A stretch of 11,786 nucleotides of DNA from contig NZER01000405.1 in NCBI GenBank assembly GCA_002690445.1, positions 1 through 11,786 of the forward strand, in the 5' to 3' direction. Numbering within the stretch: the first letter of the stretch is position 1; every line of letters starts with the position of its first letter. Position numbers and translations under genes: made by a program. Origin of the DNA: Candidatus Pacearchaeota archaeon. Lineage in GTDB: Archaea; Nanoarchaeota; Nanoarchaeia; Pacearchaeales; GW2011-AR1. Below the pieces are notes generated by a model. It searched no databases. It was given only the letters and a program-made list of their open reading frames with translations, and was not told where the DNA came from. This document shows positions 1-6,066 of the stretch, one piece after another.

Positions 1-207
1 GCCATCTCGTTCATCTACCACCACCCTATCACTTCTTATTAACGCATTAAGATACTCTACCATAGTTCTTCTAGAAACACCCCATTCAAACATACAATCT
101 GCAATAAGAAACTCCTCTCTAATCCCTAAACCTCCAGCAGAAGTATCTTTAATACGTTGATAAATCCATTGTATTCTCCTCATCCTCTCTACTTGATTTC
201 TACCCAT
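1..207 (-). CDS. Winged helix-turn-helix transcriptional regulator (3' end cut by window edge)
   Basis: The first 69 codons are visible from an ATG at 207 and the frame is still open at base 1. After a basic N-terminus (MGRNQVERMRR), an amphipathic helix (IQWIYQRIK) leads to a helix-turn-helix-like stretch, residues about 29-60. There the pattern EFLIADCMFEWGVSRRTMVEYLNALIRS matches an HTH whose recognition helix starts at GVSRRT, followed by the start of a wing (DRVVVDERDG). Proteins of this shape bind DNA in archaeal viruses and their hosts. No Shine-Dalgarno sequence precedes the ATG, but a TATA element lies about 30 bases upstream, so the mRNA is probably nearly leaderless. This differs from the SD-led structural genes and suggests an independent, perhaps early, transcription unit. 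The target is unknown; the adjacent inverted repeat or the divergent promoter are candidates (inference). Confidence 0.75.
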   Translation of the reverse strand, partial: MGRNQVERMRRIQWIYQRIKDTSAGGLGIREEFLIADCMFEWGVSRRTMVEYLNALIRSDRVVVDERDG

Positions 208-235
208 TTTTCTTAATACTTAGAAACACCACTAC

Positions 236-243
236 TATATAAA
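236..243 (-). promoter_or_regulatory. Archaeal TATA box for the winged-helix gene
   Basis: Read on the minus strand this is TTTATATA, a good match to the archaeal TATA consensus. Its centre is about 32 bases upstream of the ATG at 207. Since archaeal transcription starts about 25-27 bases from the TATA centre, the transcript would begin within a few bases of the start codon, which fits the absence of a Shine-Dalgarno site. Confidence 0.55.
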
Positions 244-247
244 TGTT

Positions 248-360
248 GCGGACGCGAGAGGGAGTGTCTTATTCTAAAGAGAAAGAAAGTAACCAAAGAA
301 AGAGGAAAAAGTTAACTAGTGTGACGGATCCCAGAATAAGACACTCCCTCGCTCCTACGC
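248..360. repeat. Long imperfect inverted repeat in a gene-free spacer
   Basis: Positions 258-275 and 333-350 are perfect 18-base inverted copies (GAGGGAGTGTCTTATTCT and its complement). The stem extends outward with small bulges: 254-255 pairs with 351-352, 250-252 with 353-355, and 248-249 with 359-360. The 57-base loop holds a purine-rich tract (276-310) and a short palindrome AGTTAACT (310-317). The stretch is clearly richer in G+C than its surroundings and lies in the spacer 208-500, where I find no convincing gene. Possible roles are a structured RNA, a replication origin or terminus element, or a binding site for the neighbouring winged-helix protein. No T-run follows on either strand, which argues against a simple terminator. 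Confidence 0.7.
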
Positions 361-473
361 TTTTGTTAATGGAGAGGCATACTCCGGAAGCGGGTAAATT
401 CCCCTTTTCATCATTCCGCACAGGTTATTACTGATTAAAGGAGAGGGTACATTTTACCTCTTATCTTAGTAAT

Positions 474-501
474 GAAAAACGTTATTTTATATAAGTTTTT
501 C
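474..501 (-). terminator. Hairpin/T-rich terminator at the end of the minus operon
   Basis: GAAAAAC (474-480) and GTTTTTC (495-501) form a 7-base inverted repeat with a 14-base AT-rich loop. On the minus strand the second arm supplies a T-run. It begins exactly at the stop codon of the last gene of the minus operon. A second weak hairpin (about 442-449 with 455-461) lies just beyond. Archaeal termination depends mainly on T-runs, so the call is plausible but the stem is weak. Confidence 0.4.
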
Positions 502-797
502 TATCGTTCTTTCCTTACTCTAATAACTATTCTTTTAGTAGGGACAAGGTATTTTCTATATTTTTTTAATCTAGGTAATGGAATCCTTCTCTTTAAAACT
601 TGTTTTACTGTTCTCTGTTTAGAAACTTTAGAAACTCGCTTCTTCTTCTTCCCCTTCTTCACCTTTATCTTTCCTACTTGTTTTTTAAGTTTAGCTTCTG
701 CTCTCCATTGTGCAAGAGCATCTCTTAACTTTTCTCCATCATGCTTCTCTCTCTGCTTTTTAACAAGCTCTGTTGGGTCGGGAAATATATTAACCAT
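501..797 (-). CDS. Small, very basic protein of unknown function (possible nucleic-acid binding virion protein)
   Basis: This gene encodes 98 residues. The first 30 or so form a charged helix (ELVKKQREKHDGEKLRDALAQW), and the rest is dominated by Lys and Arg, with runs such as KKGKKKKR near residue 55 and a basic tail ending in RVRKER. No membrane segment or Cys is present. A protein this basic at the end of a virion operon could coat the genome or sit inside the particle (inference only). The ATG at 797 is preferred because it follows the stop of the upstream gene by one base (TAA A ATG), the tight coupling seen through this operon. An in-frame TTG at 821 would add eight residues inside the upstream gene but has no well-spaced ribosome site. 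This is the last gene of the minus operon. Confidence 0.7.
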   Translation of the reverse strand: MVNIFPDPTELVKKQREKHDGEKLRDALAQWRAEAKLKKQVGKIKVKKGKKKKRVSKVSKQRTVKQVLKRRIPLPRLKKYRKYLVPTKRIVIRVRKER

Positions 798-798
798 T

Positions 799-939
799 TT
801 AATATACCCAAGGGTGCTCAACCTTCTTCACGTGTACGTCAGACCAATGAAAGCCCTTCTTTTTCTTCTTACGGGCTCTCCTAGCTGCCTCTATCCCTAT
901 TGTTGTATAGGGATAATGTTTTCCGTTTACTATTGGCAT
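799..939 (-). CDS. 46-residue basic protein with a H-Y-P-Y-T motif, unknown function
   Basis: A short gene with a strong ribosome site (AGGAGGGG, about 946-957 on the minus strand) ahead of an ATG at 939. The product starts MPIVNGKHYPYTTIGIEAARRARKKKKKG and ends in HPWVY. The form 'K-H-Y-P-Y-T-x-x-G-x-x-A-A' followed by a Lys/Arg run recalls a small basic protein type I have seen near structural genes of archaeal and bacterial viruses; this is recall, not a database result. It follows the 44-residue membrane protein by 16 bases and its stop is one base from the next ATG, so it sits firmly in the operon. It could be mistaken for non-coding DNA because of its length, but the ribosome site, coupling and protein-like composition all support it. 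Confidence 0.72.
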   Translation of the reverse strand: MPIVNGKHYPYTTIGIEAARRARKKKKKGFHWSDVHVKKVEHPWVY

Positions 940-955
940 CTTTCTTTCTCCCCTC

Positions 956-1090
956 CTATTTCTTTAATAAATTTATAGCTTGAACCCCGATAGCTAGACC
1001 AACCATGCCACCTGCTAATGCAAGTGGTGCACTAACCCAATCTACCTTTCTAGGACACCTATAAATTTTCTTAACTTTTCTTTTGGCCAT
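956..1090 (-). CDS. 44-residue single-span membrane protein with basic head
   Basis: The product begins MAKRKVKKIYRCPRK, a strongly basic N-terminus with one Cys, followed by one hydrophobic segment (about residues 19-42, containing ALAGGMVGLAIG) and a KK end. By the positive-inside rule both ends look basic, so orientation is unclear. The ATG at 1090 overlaps the upstream stop in a TAATG junction, the arrangement used by four genes in a row here. The stop TAG at 956-958 lies directly before the ribosome site of the next gene. Function is unknown; a minor membrane component of a virion is an inference from context. It is below the length that many gene callers accept. Confidence 0.68.
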   Translation of the reverse strand: MAKRKVKKIYRCPRKVDWVSAPLALAGGMVGLAIGVQAINLLKK

Positions 1091-1320
1091 TATTTATGTA
1101 ACCTTTTTAATGTTCTTGCGAGTATTGCTCTTCTTTCTAATTTCCTTGTAACTTTAATTCTTTTCTTACCTACCTTATAAGGATTAGTTATTGTATCTCC
1201 TGCCTGTGCTTTAATAATCTTATTCAATAATCCTATTGGTATATTCTTTTCAATAGGAATATCTAATTGTCTTGAAAGTGCTCCTTTCTTAATACCTGCC
1301 TTTTGTATCCATTTTGCCAT
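1090..1320 (-). CDS. 76-residue basic protein with a K-G-A-L / I-P-x-x-L-L motif
   Basis: The product carries the pattern GIKKGALSRQLDIP (residues about 9-22) followed by KNIPIGLLNKIIKA and a basic C-terminal half rich in Arg and Lys (KVTRKLERRAILARTLKRLHK). A segment of the form 'KGAL-x-x-QL-x-x-P...IP...L' recurs, as far as I recall, in small proteins of many dsDNA viruses and phages, usually near head or structural genes; its role is not established to my knowledge. Here it is soluble, with no signal or membrane segment. The ATG at 1320 overlaps the upstream stop (TAATG), and the ribosome site is a G-run (1329-1335) inside the last codons of the preceding gene. The stop likewise overlaps the next start. 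Confidence 0.75.
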   Translation of the reverse strand: MAKWIQKAGIKKGALSRQLDIPIEKNIPIGLLNKIIKAQAGDTITNPYKVGKKRIKVTRKLERRAILARTLKRLHK

Positions 1321-1709
1321 TATCTCTTCCCCCCCATTTTAAATAATTTCTTATGATTATGAAAGAAATTTTTTTGACCATTAAAAACATTCTTTTGTTT
1401 TGCAAACATATTCCCGCTATTAAATATCTTCTTATGATTCAGAAATACATTAGGAGCATAAGCAAGATTATGTTCCTTACCACTCCAAAACTTTCTATTA
1501 TCTCGTTTTCTTATTCCCTTAACTATTTCCTTAATCCTTTTCTGTCTTAACTCTTCCTTATGTCTCATTAATTCTCTTTCATAATGACTGATTCGTTTCT
1601 GTTCGTAGTCTTCTTCGACATATTTCTGCCGGAGATAATGGTTTTTCATCTCTTTCTCTTCAGCTTTTTTATTCCTAAACTCTGCTATTTTGTCTTGTAT
1701 CCATCCCAT
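1320..1709 (-). CDS. Charged helical protein with a C-terminal Phe heptad repeat
   Basis: From the ATG at 1709 this is 129 residues. Residues about 1-72 are a highly charged, probably coiled-coil helix (rich in Glu, Lys, Arg; segments such as HYERELMRHKEELRQKR). The C-terminal third is different: aromatic, Asn- and Lys-rich, with six phenylalanines spaced almost exactly every seven residues and linkers of the type NHKKxF, KQKNVF, GQKNFF. It ends in MGGKR, whose Gly codons double as the G-rich ribosome site of the next gene. The start is uncertain. A GTG at 1727 lies immediately after AGGA, too close for normal initiation, while the ATG at 1709 is 14-17 bases from it. I prefer the ATG. I do not recognise the family. 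Confidence 0.68.
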   Translation of the reverse strand: MGWIQDKIAEFRNKKAEEKEMKNHYLRQKYVEEDYEQKRISHYERELMRHKEELRQKRIKEIVKGIRKRDNRKFWSGKEHNLAYAPNVFLNHKKIFNSGNMFAKQKNVFNGQKNFFHNHKKLFKMGGKR

Positions 1710-1744
1710 GTTATTTGTAAGTTCCACTCCTATTTAGCTTTTTC

Positions 1745-2008
1745 CTAATACTTTATTACTTTACTTAATATCCAGTAAACGCCTAGTACCATTACAACGA
1801 TTAAAGGTATTAAAAACATATCAAAGTTAAACCCCGCTAGTAATATAATGAATAAAGCCATAAACATTCCAAATACTCCGGCAGGCATTCTAAATCTTGC
1901 TCCTAAATATGCAAAGAATATCATAGCTACAACTACAAATATTTCTGCACTTCCTGCGAAGTAATTTATGAATATTTTTTCAAAGTCTAAAGGTTTAACT
2001 AATGCCAT
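1745..2008 (-). CDS. 87-residue membrane protein, three predicted spans
   Basis: Beginning MALVKPLDFEKIF, the protein has hydrophobic segments at about residues 19-37, 43-61 and 64-83, separated by a short loop with Arg residues (GARFRMPAG) and ending in a basic tail (SKVIKY). A longer frame opens at 2104, but its extra part lies wholly inside the upstream gene. The ATG at 2008 has both a good ribosome site (GGAGGAG) and the TAATG overlap with the upstream stop, so that start is chosen. It follows the 138-residue membrane protein and precedes the charged protein by 35 bases. Runs of small membrane proteins beside a spike gene are typical of membrane-containing archaeal virions, but no specific function can be given. 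Confidence 0.78.
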   Translation of the reverse strand: MALVKPLDFEKIFINYFAGSAEIFVVVAMIFFAYLGARFRMPAGVFGMFMALFIILLAGFNFDMFLIPLIVVMVLGVYWILSKVIKY

Positions 2009-2424
2009 TATGTATCTCCTCCACTCCTTACCCAATCCCATAGGGCAAACATATATGAAGCAATAAAAGGAGCTAATATTAAACTTACCAACCAGCCCTG
2101 CCAAGCACCACTTGAGTTATTAGCATATTGGACAACTCTTATCCAATCCCCTAACAATGCAACTAAACTTCCTGCGGCGATTGAGGCAGTTATTCCTACT
2201 GTTATGGCTTGTCTTCCAAATATACCTATCAATACAATCGCTCCTGTGGTAATACCTGCAATCGTAGTTACAATTTTTAAAAACATAGAATCAGAATACC
2301 AGTCTATAATTGTATTTGGATTAATTACATCCATAAAACTTCCAAAGGTACTGCTTATTCCTAGTAAGCCCAATAAGGCACTGAATCCAATTGCTAAAAA
2401 GATGTAAGTATATATTTTTGCCAT
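2008..2424 (-). CDS. 138-residue membrane protein, four predicted spans
   Basis: Hydrophobic segments lie at about residues 7-26, 48-69, 72-92 and 110-131. The loop between the first two holds a D-x-I-N-P-N-T-I motif (about 32-39), and the loop before the last contains the sequon NNSS followed by W-x-x-W (GAWQGWL). The last span contains a Pro (ILAPFIASY) and the tail is short and polar. The gene starts inside the stop of the LamG gene (TAATG at 2424), with a GGGAG ribosome site about 11 bases upstream, so its translation is probably coupled to that of the spike. A partner or anchor for the LamG protein in the virion membrane is a reasonable inference; I know of no named homologue. Confidence 0.8.
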   Translation of the reverse strand: MAKIYTYIFLAIGFSALLGLLGISSTFGSFMDVINPNTIIDWYSDSMFLKIVTTIAGITTGAIVLIGIFGRQAITVGITASIAAGSLVALLGDWIRVVQYANNSSGAWQGWLVSLILAPFIASYMFALWDWVRSGGDT

Positions 2425-5400
2425 TATCTCATATTCTCCCGCAGATAAATTGCTACTGCTATTATTCCAACTATAATTGTAGGAACTCCTCTAGACATTA
2501 TGTCAGGATTAGGATTAGGGAATACTCCAAACACTACATCAAACAAGAATACTAATAACCATGTCTGAACAACTAAAGCCATAGGGGAGTATAGTCCTGT
2601 AGTCATAGCTAGACCTCCTACCATTAAAAATATAAGGGTAAATATTATTAAAAATAATCCTATATTCGATAGACCGAATATACCAGTCCCATCATCCGCC
2701 GTATAACTTTTTAAATCATCAAAGAAGGTTTTTAATCCAAAGCCAAAATTTTCATCATTAATAACCATCCAACTTCTTGTAGAGTTAGAATAATTCCCAG
2801 CTCCTACCGCCCAGAAATATTCCATTAATATGGAACTATTAGACCCAGTGTTTATTACTAAAGTTAAATTCCCACCATTCACAGTAGACCTATTACCTGC
2901 AATAGTTGAACTTGTACCATTCTTAATAGTAAATCCAAATTCTGAAACTTCCCAATATGCAGAAGTTAAATTAAATCCAAAGGTATATTGTGTATTATTA
3001 TTTAATGCGTTTAATGTAGGGGTTATATGGAAATTAACCCCTCTAGCAAAATCATAAGTTTCATTCCCTCCTAATTCTCCCATAGTAATAGTATAGGTAG
3101 TTTGAGTTGGTTGAAATGTAGTAACTAATGTTGGAAATCCAGATTTAACAAAAGTAAAAGTATGGTCTTCATCTCCATTCAAAAAGAAAGTAATGCCCCC
3201 ATCAGACCCAGTATTCCCGCTTCCAACTAATGTTTTTACTCCCCCAATCCCTCTTGTTACATTAACATATACATTTTCTAAAGGGCTGCCTGATGCACTC
3301 TGAACTTGTAGAGTTACATCACCTCCATCTGCAGTGCTTAATAAATATAATGTTTGATTTAATGTTATTATGTCTACTCCATTAAATCCAATAGGAGTGG
3401 CTGTTGCAAATGTTCTTTGTGGATAATCTGTTGCAGAGTATCGAATAGTAAAATCTTGTTTTATTTCTCCAAAATCTTTAGGTGTTGCACAGAAATCATA
3501 GAAAGAAACATTTGCTGTTGTATTTGTATAGCCACTTATAGTTTTATTAATTGCTCCAGTTCCTAAATAAAATGTCCCATCAAAATTTGCTAAAGACCAA
3601 TTTATTGGGTTATCACTTACTTCATCTCTTGCGGTAAAATGAATCATCTTAGGTGAGGTAGAAACAGGATTAGAACACTGAGACACATTAAACAAACTAA
3701 TTGATTGACTTGTGGAATTTGTTGCTATATAAGTTCCACCATAACTTATATTCCAAAAGAAAGTATTAGAGGTAACTCCTATTGGAGTATCAAAACTTGC
3801 AGTAAATTGTGCATTACTATCTGTTCCATTCTTAGCCCCTACATATTCTGTTCCAGCATAATCTAATACTGCTGTAATGGTTTGACTCCCATCAGTTGAA
3901 ATATTAATTTGAAAACTATTATTTGCAGTTTCATACATAGGCGTAGTAAAATTTCTACTATTTTCAAATACTCTATAACTCCAATTTCTAAACGCAGAAT
4001 TTTCATTCCCATGAGTATCATTTGCATAAAGAGTTAGTTCGTATACACCTGAAGCTATAGCAAATGTTGTATGATTTGCCGAACAAGTTAAAGTTGTATT
4101 AGAGCCATTATATTCAAACCAACAACTTTCTAGATTAGTATCATTAATAGTCCAGTTCAAATTAACAGATTTACCAGTCCATATAAAATCGTTAACCTTA
4201 TCTTCAGGAGCAGTTATAGTAATAAGTGGAAGTGTAGTATCAACTGTAAAATCTCTTGCAACCGCTATTGTTTGTGCAGTACTATCAGAAGATTTACAAG
4301 TCCAGTTATGACTTCCCTCTGTAAATCCTGTTCTTAAACTTTCTAAACTTAAATTTGAGGCAGCCGAACTATTTGTAATAGTAATATTAACAACATCATC
4401 TAGTAATAATGTTAGGTTCAAAATTCCGGGGTTTGCACTTGCATCAGTTGCTGAACAATTAAAAGTAATATTTCCAGTTCTACTTTTATGATTATCTGCT
4501 GGAGCATTTAATGTAACTGTAGGTGCTTCTCCAAATTCATTTGTATAAGTAATCCCATCCCCTCCATTATATAACTGAGTTATTTCTGCTTGTGTTATAG
4601 TTCTATTCCATATACCCATCTCATCTAAATAACCATGCCAATCATTCCCTCCATTTTCTTCCTCCCCCATACTGAAACCCATACTCCCTCCATTTTCCAT
4701 ATAACACTCTAAATCCCAAGCTCCACTATTTGAGAAAGTTCCATGTCTTGAACCATCAATATAAAGTGTCTTATTACTTCCTCCTGCGGAAACTACTGCC
4801 ACATGATACCACTGCCCCAATGTTGGAGTAAATACTGAACTTGGGAAATCATATTCTCCTGCATAAGCTATTTGGAATTTATTTGCACTCCAATAATTAT
4901 ATTGGTCTCCACCACAAGCACCAATAGTTCCAACAGTCATAGCTCCGCTTGTGGTATTTGCACTAAACCAGTAAGCTGTTGAGAATGTTGAACCTAAATT
5001 AAAATCACTTGGGATATTACTTAAACCATCAAATAATATTTTATCATTAGCTCCATCAAAATAAACACTCTGCCCTATCTTTGCATAATCTTGATTTCTC
5101 GCACCTGTATAAGTTCCATTAGCTAAACCTCTCACCGCATCAATGGCAGTCGTACTTGCATCAGCACTATCAAACCTATAATAATCTATCAACCCTATAT
5201 TTAAATCCGCAGTCCATTCCGCCCATTCATCTACTTTTTCCCCTAAAATATTTGGTATCCATTCAACTCTATCTCCAACTTTAACCTGTGTAAATAATCC
5301 CAATTCAATTTCTTCTCCTTCTCCTAATGTAAATTCTTTATCAAGAGTAACCCATTTGTCAATCTCTTTAGTTCCATCTTTTACTCTTTCACATTCAGTT

Positions 5401-5795
5401 TTTATACTATTATTAGCTAAAGTTGTTTGTGAGCATTCTGTTTTATATTTATCAACTACTTCTATTTCTTTTCTTTTATATTCAAAATTTCTACTAAACG
5501 CATCTAAATTTGGTAAGTGATAAAAACTCATTTCTTCAAAAATATCATCACCATGATCATCAAAATTTTTAATTGTCATTTTTGCAACTTTTATATCTTG
5601 TCCTGCAATTACATGATTATTCAAAGGAGTATCCAAAGTTATATTTGCTAAATCTTTTCCTAAACAGAAAGCATTTTTTATAGTAACTGTTTGTGTTGCT
5701 TCATTATAGACTTTACAATTATCCCAAGTGTCCGCGCTAACTAAAGGTATTAAAAATACCATTGCCAACATTATTACCATAATTTTCAATTTCAT
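2424..5795 (-). CDS. LamG/Ig-like surface adhesin with C-terminal membrane anchor (candidate virion spike)
   Basis: This 1123-residue protein is exported: a Sec signal (residues 1-21, cleavage likely at VSA-DTW) precedes an extracellular body with many N-x-S/T sequons. Domains, approximately: 22-195, N-terminal region with paired Cys and a W-A-E-W motif near 191; 200-415, concanavalin-type jelly roll of the LamG class (YRFD, then VYFDG, then WYHVAVV, LYIDG and GYLDEMGIWNR, the usual last strand motif); 424-520 and 522-612, Ig-like domains each starting 'P-x-x-T/I-x-x-x-A-P' with matched Cys; 615-820, further beta-rich modules; 824-906, a carboxypeptidase-regulatory-like fold; then 1042-1117, three hydrophobic spans. 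LamG folds bind sugars or proteins, so a host-attachment role is likely. Ig modules of this style are common in DPANN surface proteins. The gene starts one base after the upstream stop. A host cell-surface adhesin is the main alternative. Confidence 0.85.
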   Translation of the reverse strand: MKLKIMVIMLAMVFLIPLVSADTWDNCKVYNEATQTVTIKNAFCLGKDLANITLDTPLNNHVIAGQDIKVAKMTIKNFDDHGDDIFEEMSFYHLPNLDAFSRNFEYKRKEIEVVDKYKTECSQTTLANNSIKTECERVKDGTKEIDKWVTLDKEFTLGEGEEIELGLFTQVKVGDRVEWIPNILGEKVDEWAEWTADLNIGLIDYYRFDSADASTTAIDAVRGLANGTYTGARNQDYAKIGQSVYFDGANDKILFDGLSNIPSDFNLGSTFSTAYWFSANTTSGAMTVGTIGACGGDQYNYWSANKFQIAYAGEYDFPSSVFTPTLGQWYHVAVVSAGGSNKTLYIDGSRHGTFSNSGAWDLECYMENGGSMGFSMGEEENGGNDWHGYLDEMGIWNRTITQAEITQLYNGGDGITYTNEFGEAPTVTLNAPADNHKSRTGNITFNCSATDASANPGILNLTLLLDDVVNITITNSSAASNLSLESLRTGFTEGSHNWTCKSSDSTAQTIAVARDFTVDTTLPLITITAPEDKVNDFIWTGKSVNLNWTINDTNLESCWFEYNGSNTTLTCSANHTTFAIASGVYELTLYANDTHGNENSAFRNWSYRVFENSRNFTTPMYETANNSFQINISTDGSQTITAVLDYAGTEYVGAKNGTDSNAQFTASFDTPIGVTSNTFFWNISYGGTYIATNSTSQSISLFNVSQCSNPVSTSPKMIHFTARDEVSDNPINWSLANFDGTFYLGTGAINKTISGYTNTTANVSFYDFCATPKDFGEIKQDFTIRYSATDYPQRTFATATPIGFNGVDIITLNQTLYLLSTADGGDVTLQVQSASGSPLENVYVNVTRGIGGVKTLVGSGNTGSDGGITFFLNGDEDHTFTFVKSGFPTLVTTFQPTQTTYTITMGELGGNETYDFARGVNFHITPTLNALNNNTQYTFGFNLTSAYWEVSEFGFTIKNGTSSTIAGNRSTVNGGNLTLVINTGSNSSILMEYFWAVGAGNYSNSTRSWMVINDENFGFGLKTFFDDLKSYTADDGTGIFGLSNIGLFLIIFTLIFLMVGGLAMTTGLYSPMALVVQTWLLVFLFDVVFGVFPNPNPDIMSRGVPTIIVGIIAVAIYLRENMR

Positions 5796-5796
5796 T

Positions 5797-6066
5797 CTAT
5801 GTCAAAAATCTTGCTGAGATTAAGGCTCCTGCTATTGCTATTATTACTGCAATAAAATATGGTAATATTAAATCAACTATCAGACACGTTGCTTTTTGTC
5901 CATCGGAAATTGTTCCGTTAAGTTGACTACAATCTAATTGCGTTTCATTTCTAGTTTCACTAATCACATCAGAAATTGGTGCGATGAAAATCATAGCCAT
6001 CATAAAAACCATAATTCCAACCATTAACGCAATCAGAGCAGTTTGCCCTTTTCTATTCATAACCAT
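5797..6066 (-). CDS. 89-residue two-span membrane protein with Cys-bounded loop
   Basis: A short basic start (MVMNRKGQ) is followed by a hydrophobic segment (about 9-30), an exposed loop (31-61) and a second span (about 62-86). The loop contains the motif P-I-S-D-V-I-S-E-T-R, two sequon-like sites and two Cys (46 and 61) well placed for one disulfide. The second span opens with DLILPYF. The RKGQ plus hydrophobic start resembles class III (pilin-like) signal sequences, but the Glu usually found soon after the cleavage site is absent and a second span is present, so I do not call it a pilin. The ATG at 6066 is 11 bases after GGAGGT; an ATG at 6060 would give an ATGA overlap instead. It is directly upstream of the LamG gene, so it may be a partner of the spike. 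Confidence 0.78.
   Translation of the reverse strand: MVMNRKGQTALIALMVGIMVFMMAMIFIAPISDVISETRNETQLDCSQLNGTISDGQKATCLIVDLILPYFIAVIIAIAGALISARFLT

Noticed and set aside
241..430. tRNA or other known RNA gene in the G+C-richer spacer
   Set aside because: No T-loop, anticodon arm or acceptor pairing could be put together. Only the inverted repeat is supported.
243..434. 63-codon plus-strand frame across the inverted repeat
   Set aside because: It has no ribosome site, the inverted repeat explains the sequence better, and the peptide has no coherent fold-like pattern.
798..821. TTG extension of the 98-residue basic protein
   Set aside because: The extra eight codons lie inside the upstream 46-residue gene, and the ATG at 797 has the expected one-base coupling.
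472..978. 168-codon plus-strand frame opposite the small basic genes
   Set aside because: Its Phe/Leu/Ser-rich product is what results from reading Lys-rich minus-strand genes backwards. The minus frames have ribosome sites and tight coupling.
2009..2104. N-terminal extension of the 87-residue membrane protein
   Set aside because: The added residues overlap the end of the 138-residue gene in another frame. The ATG at 2008 has a ribosome site and a TAATG overlap.
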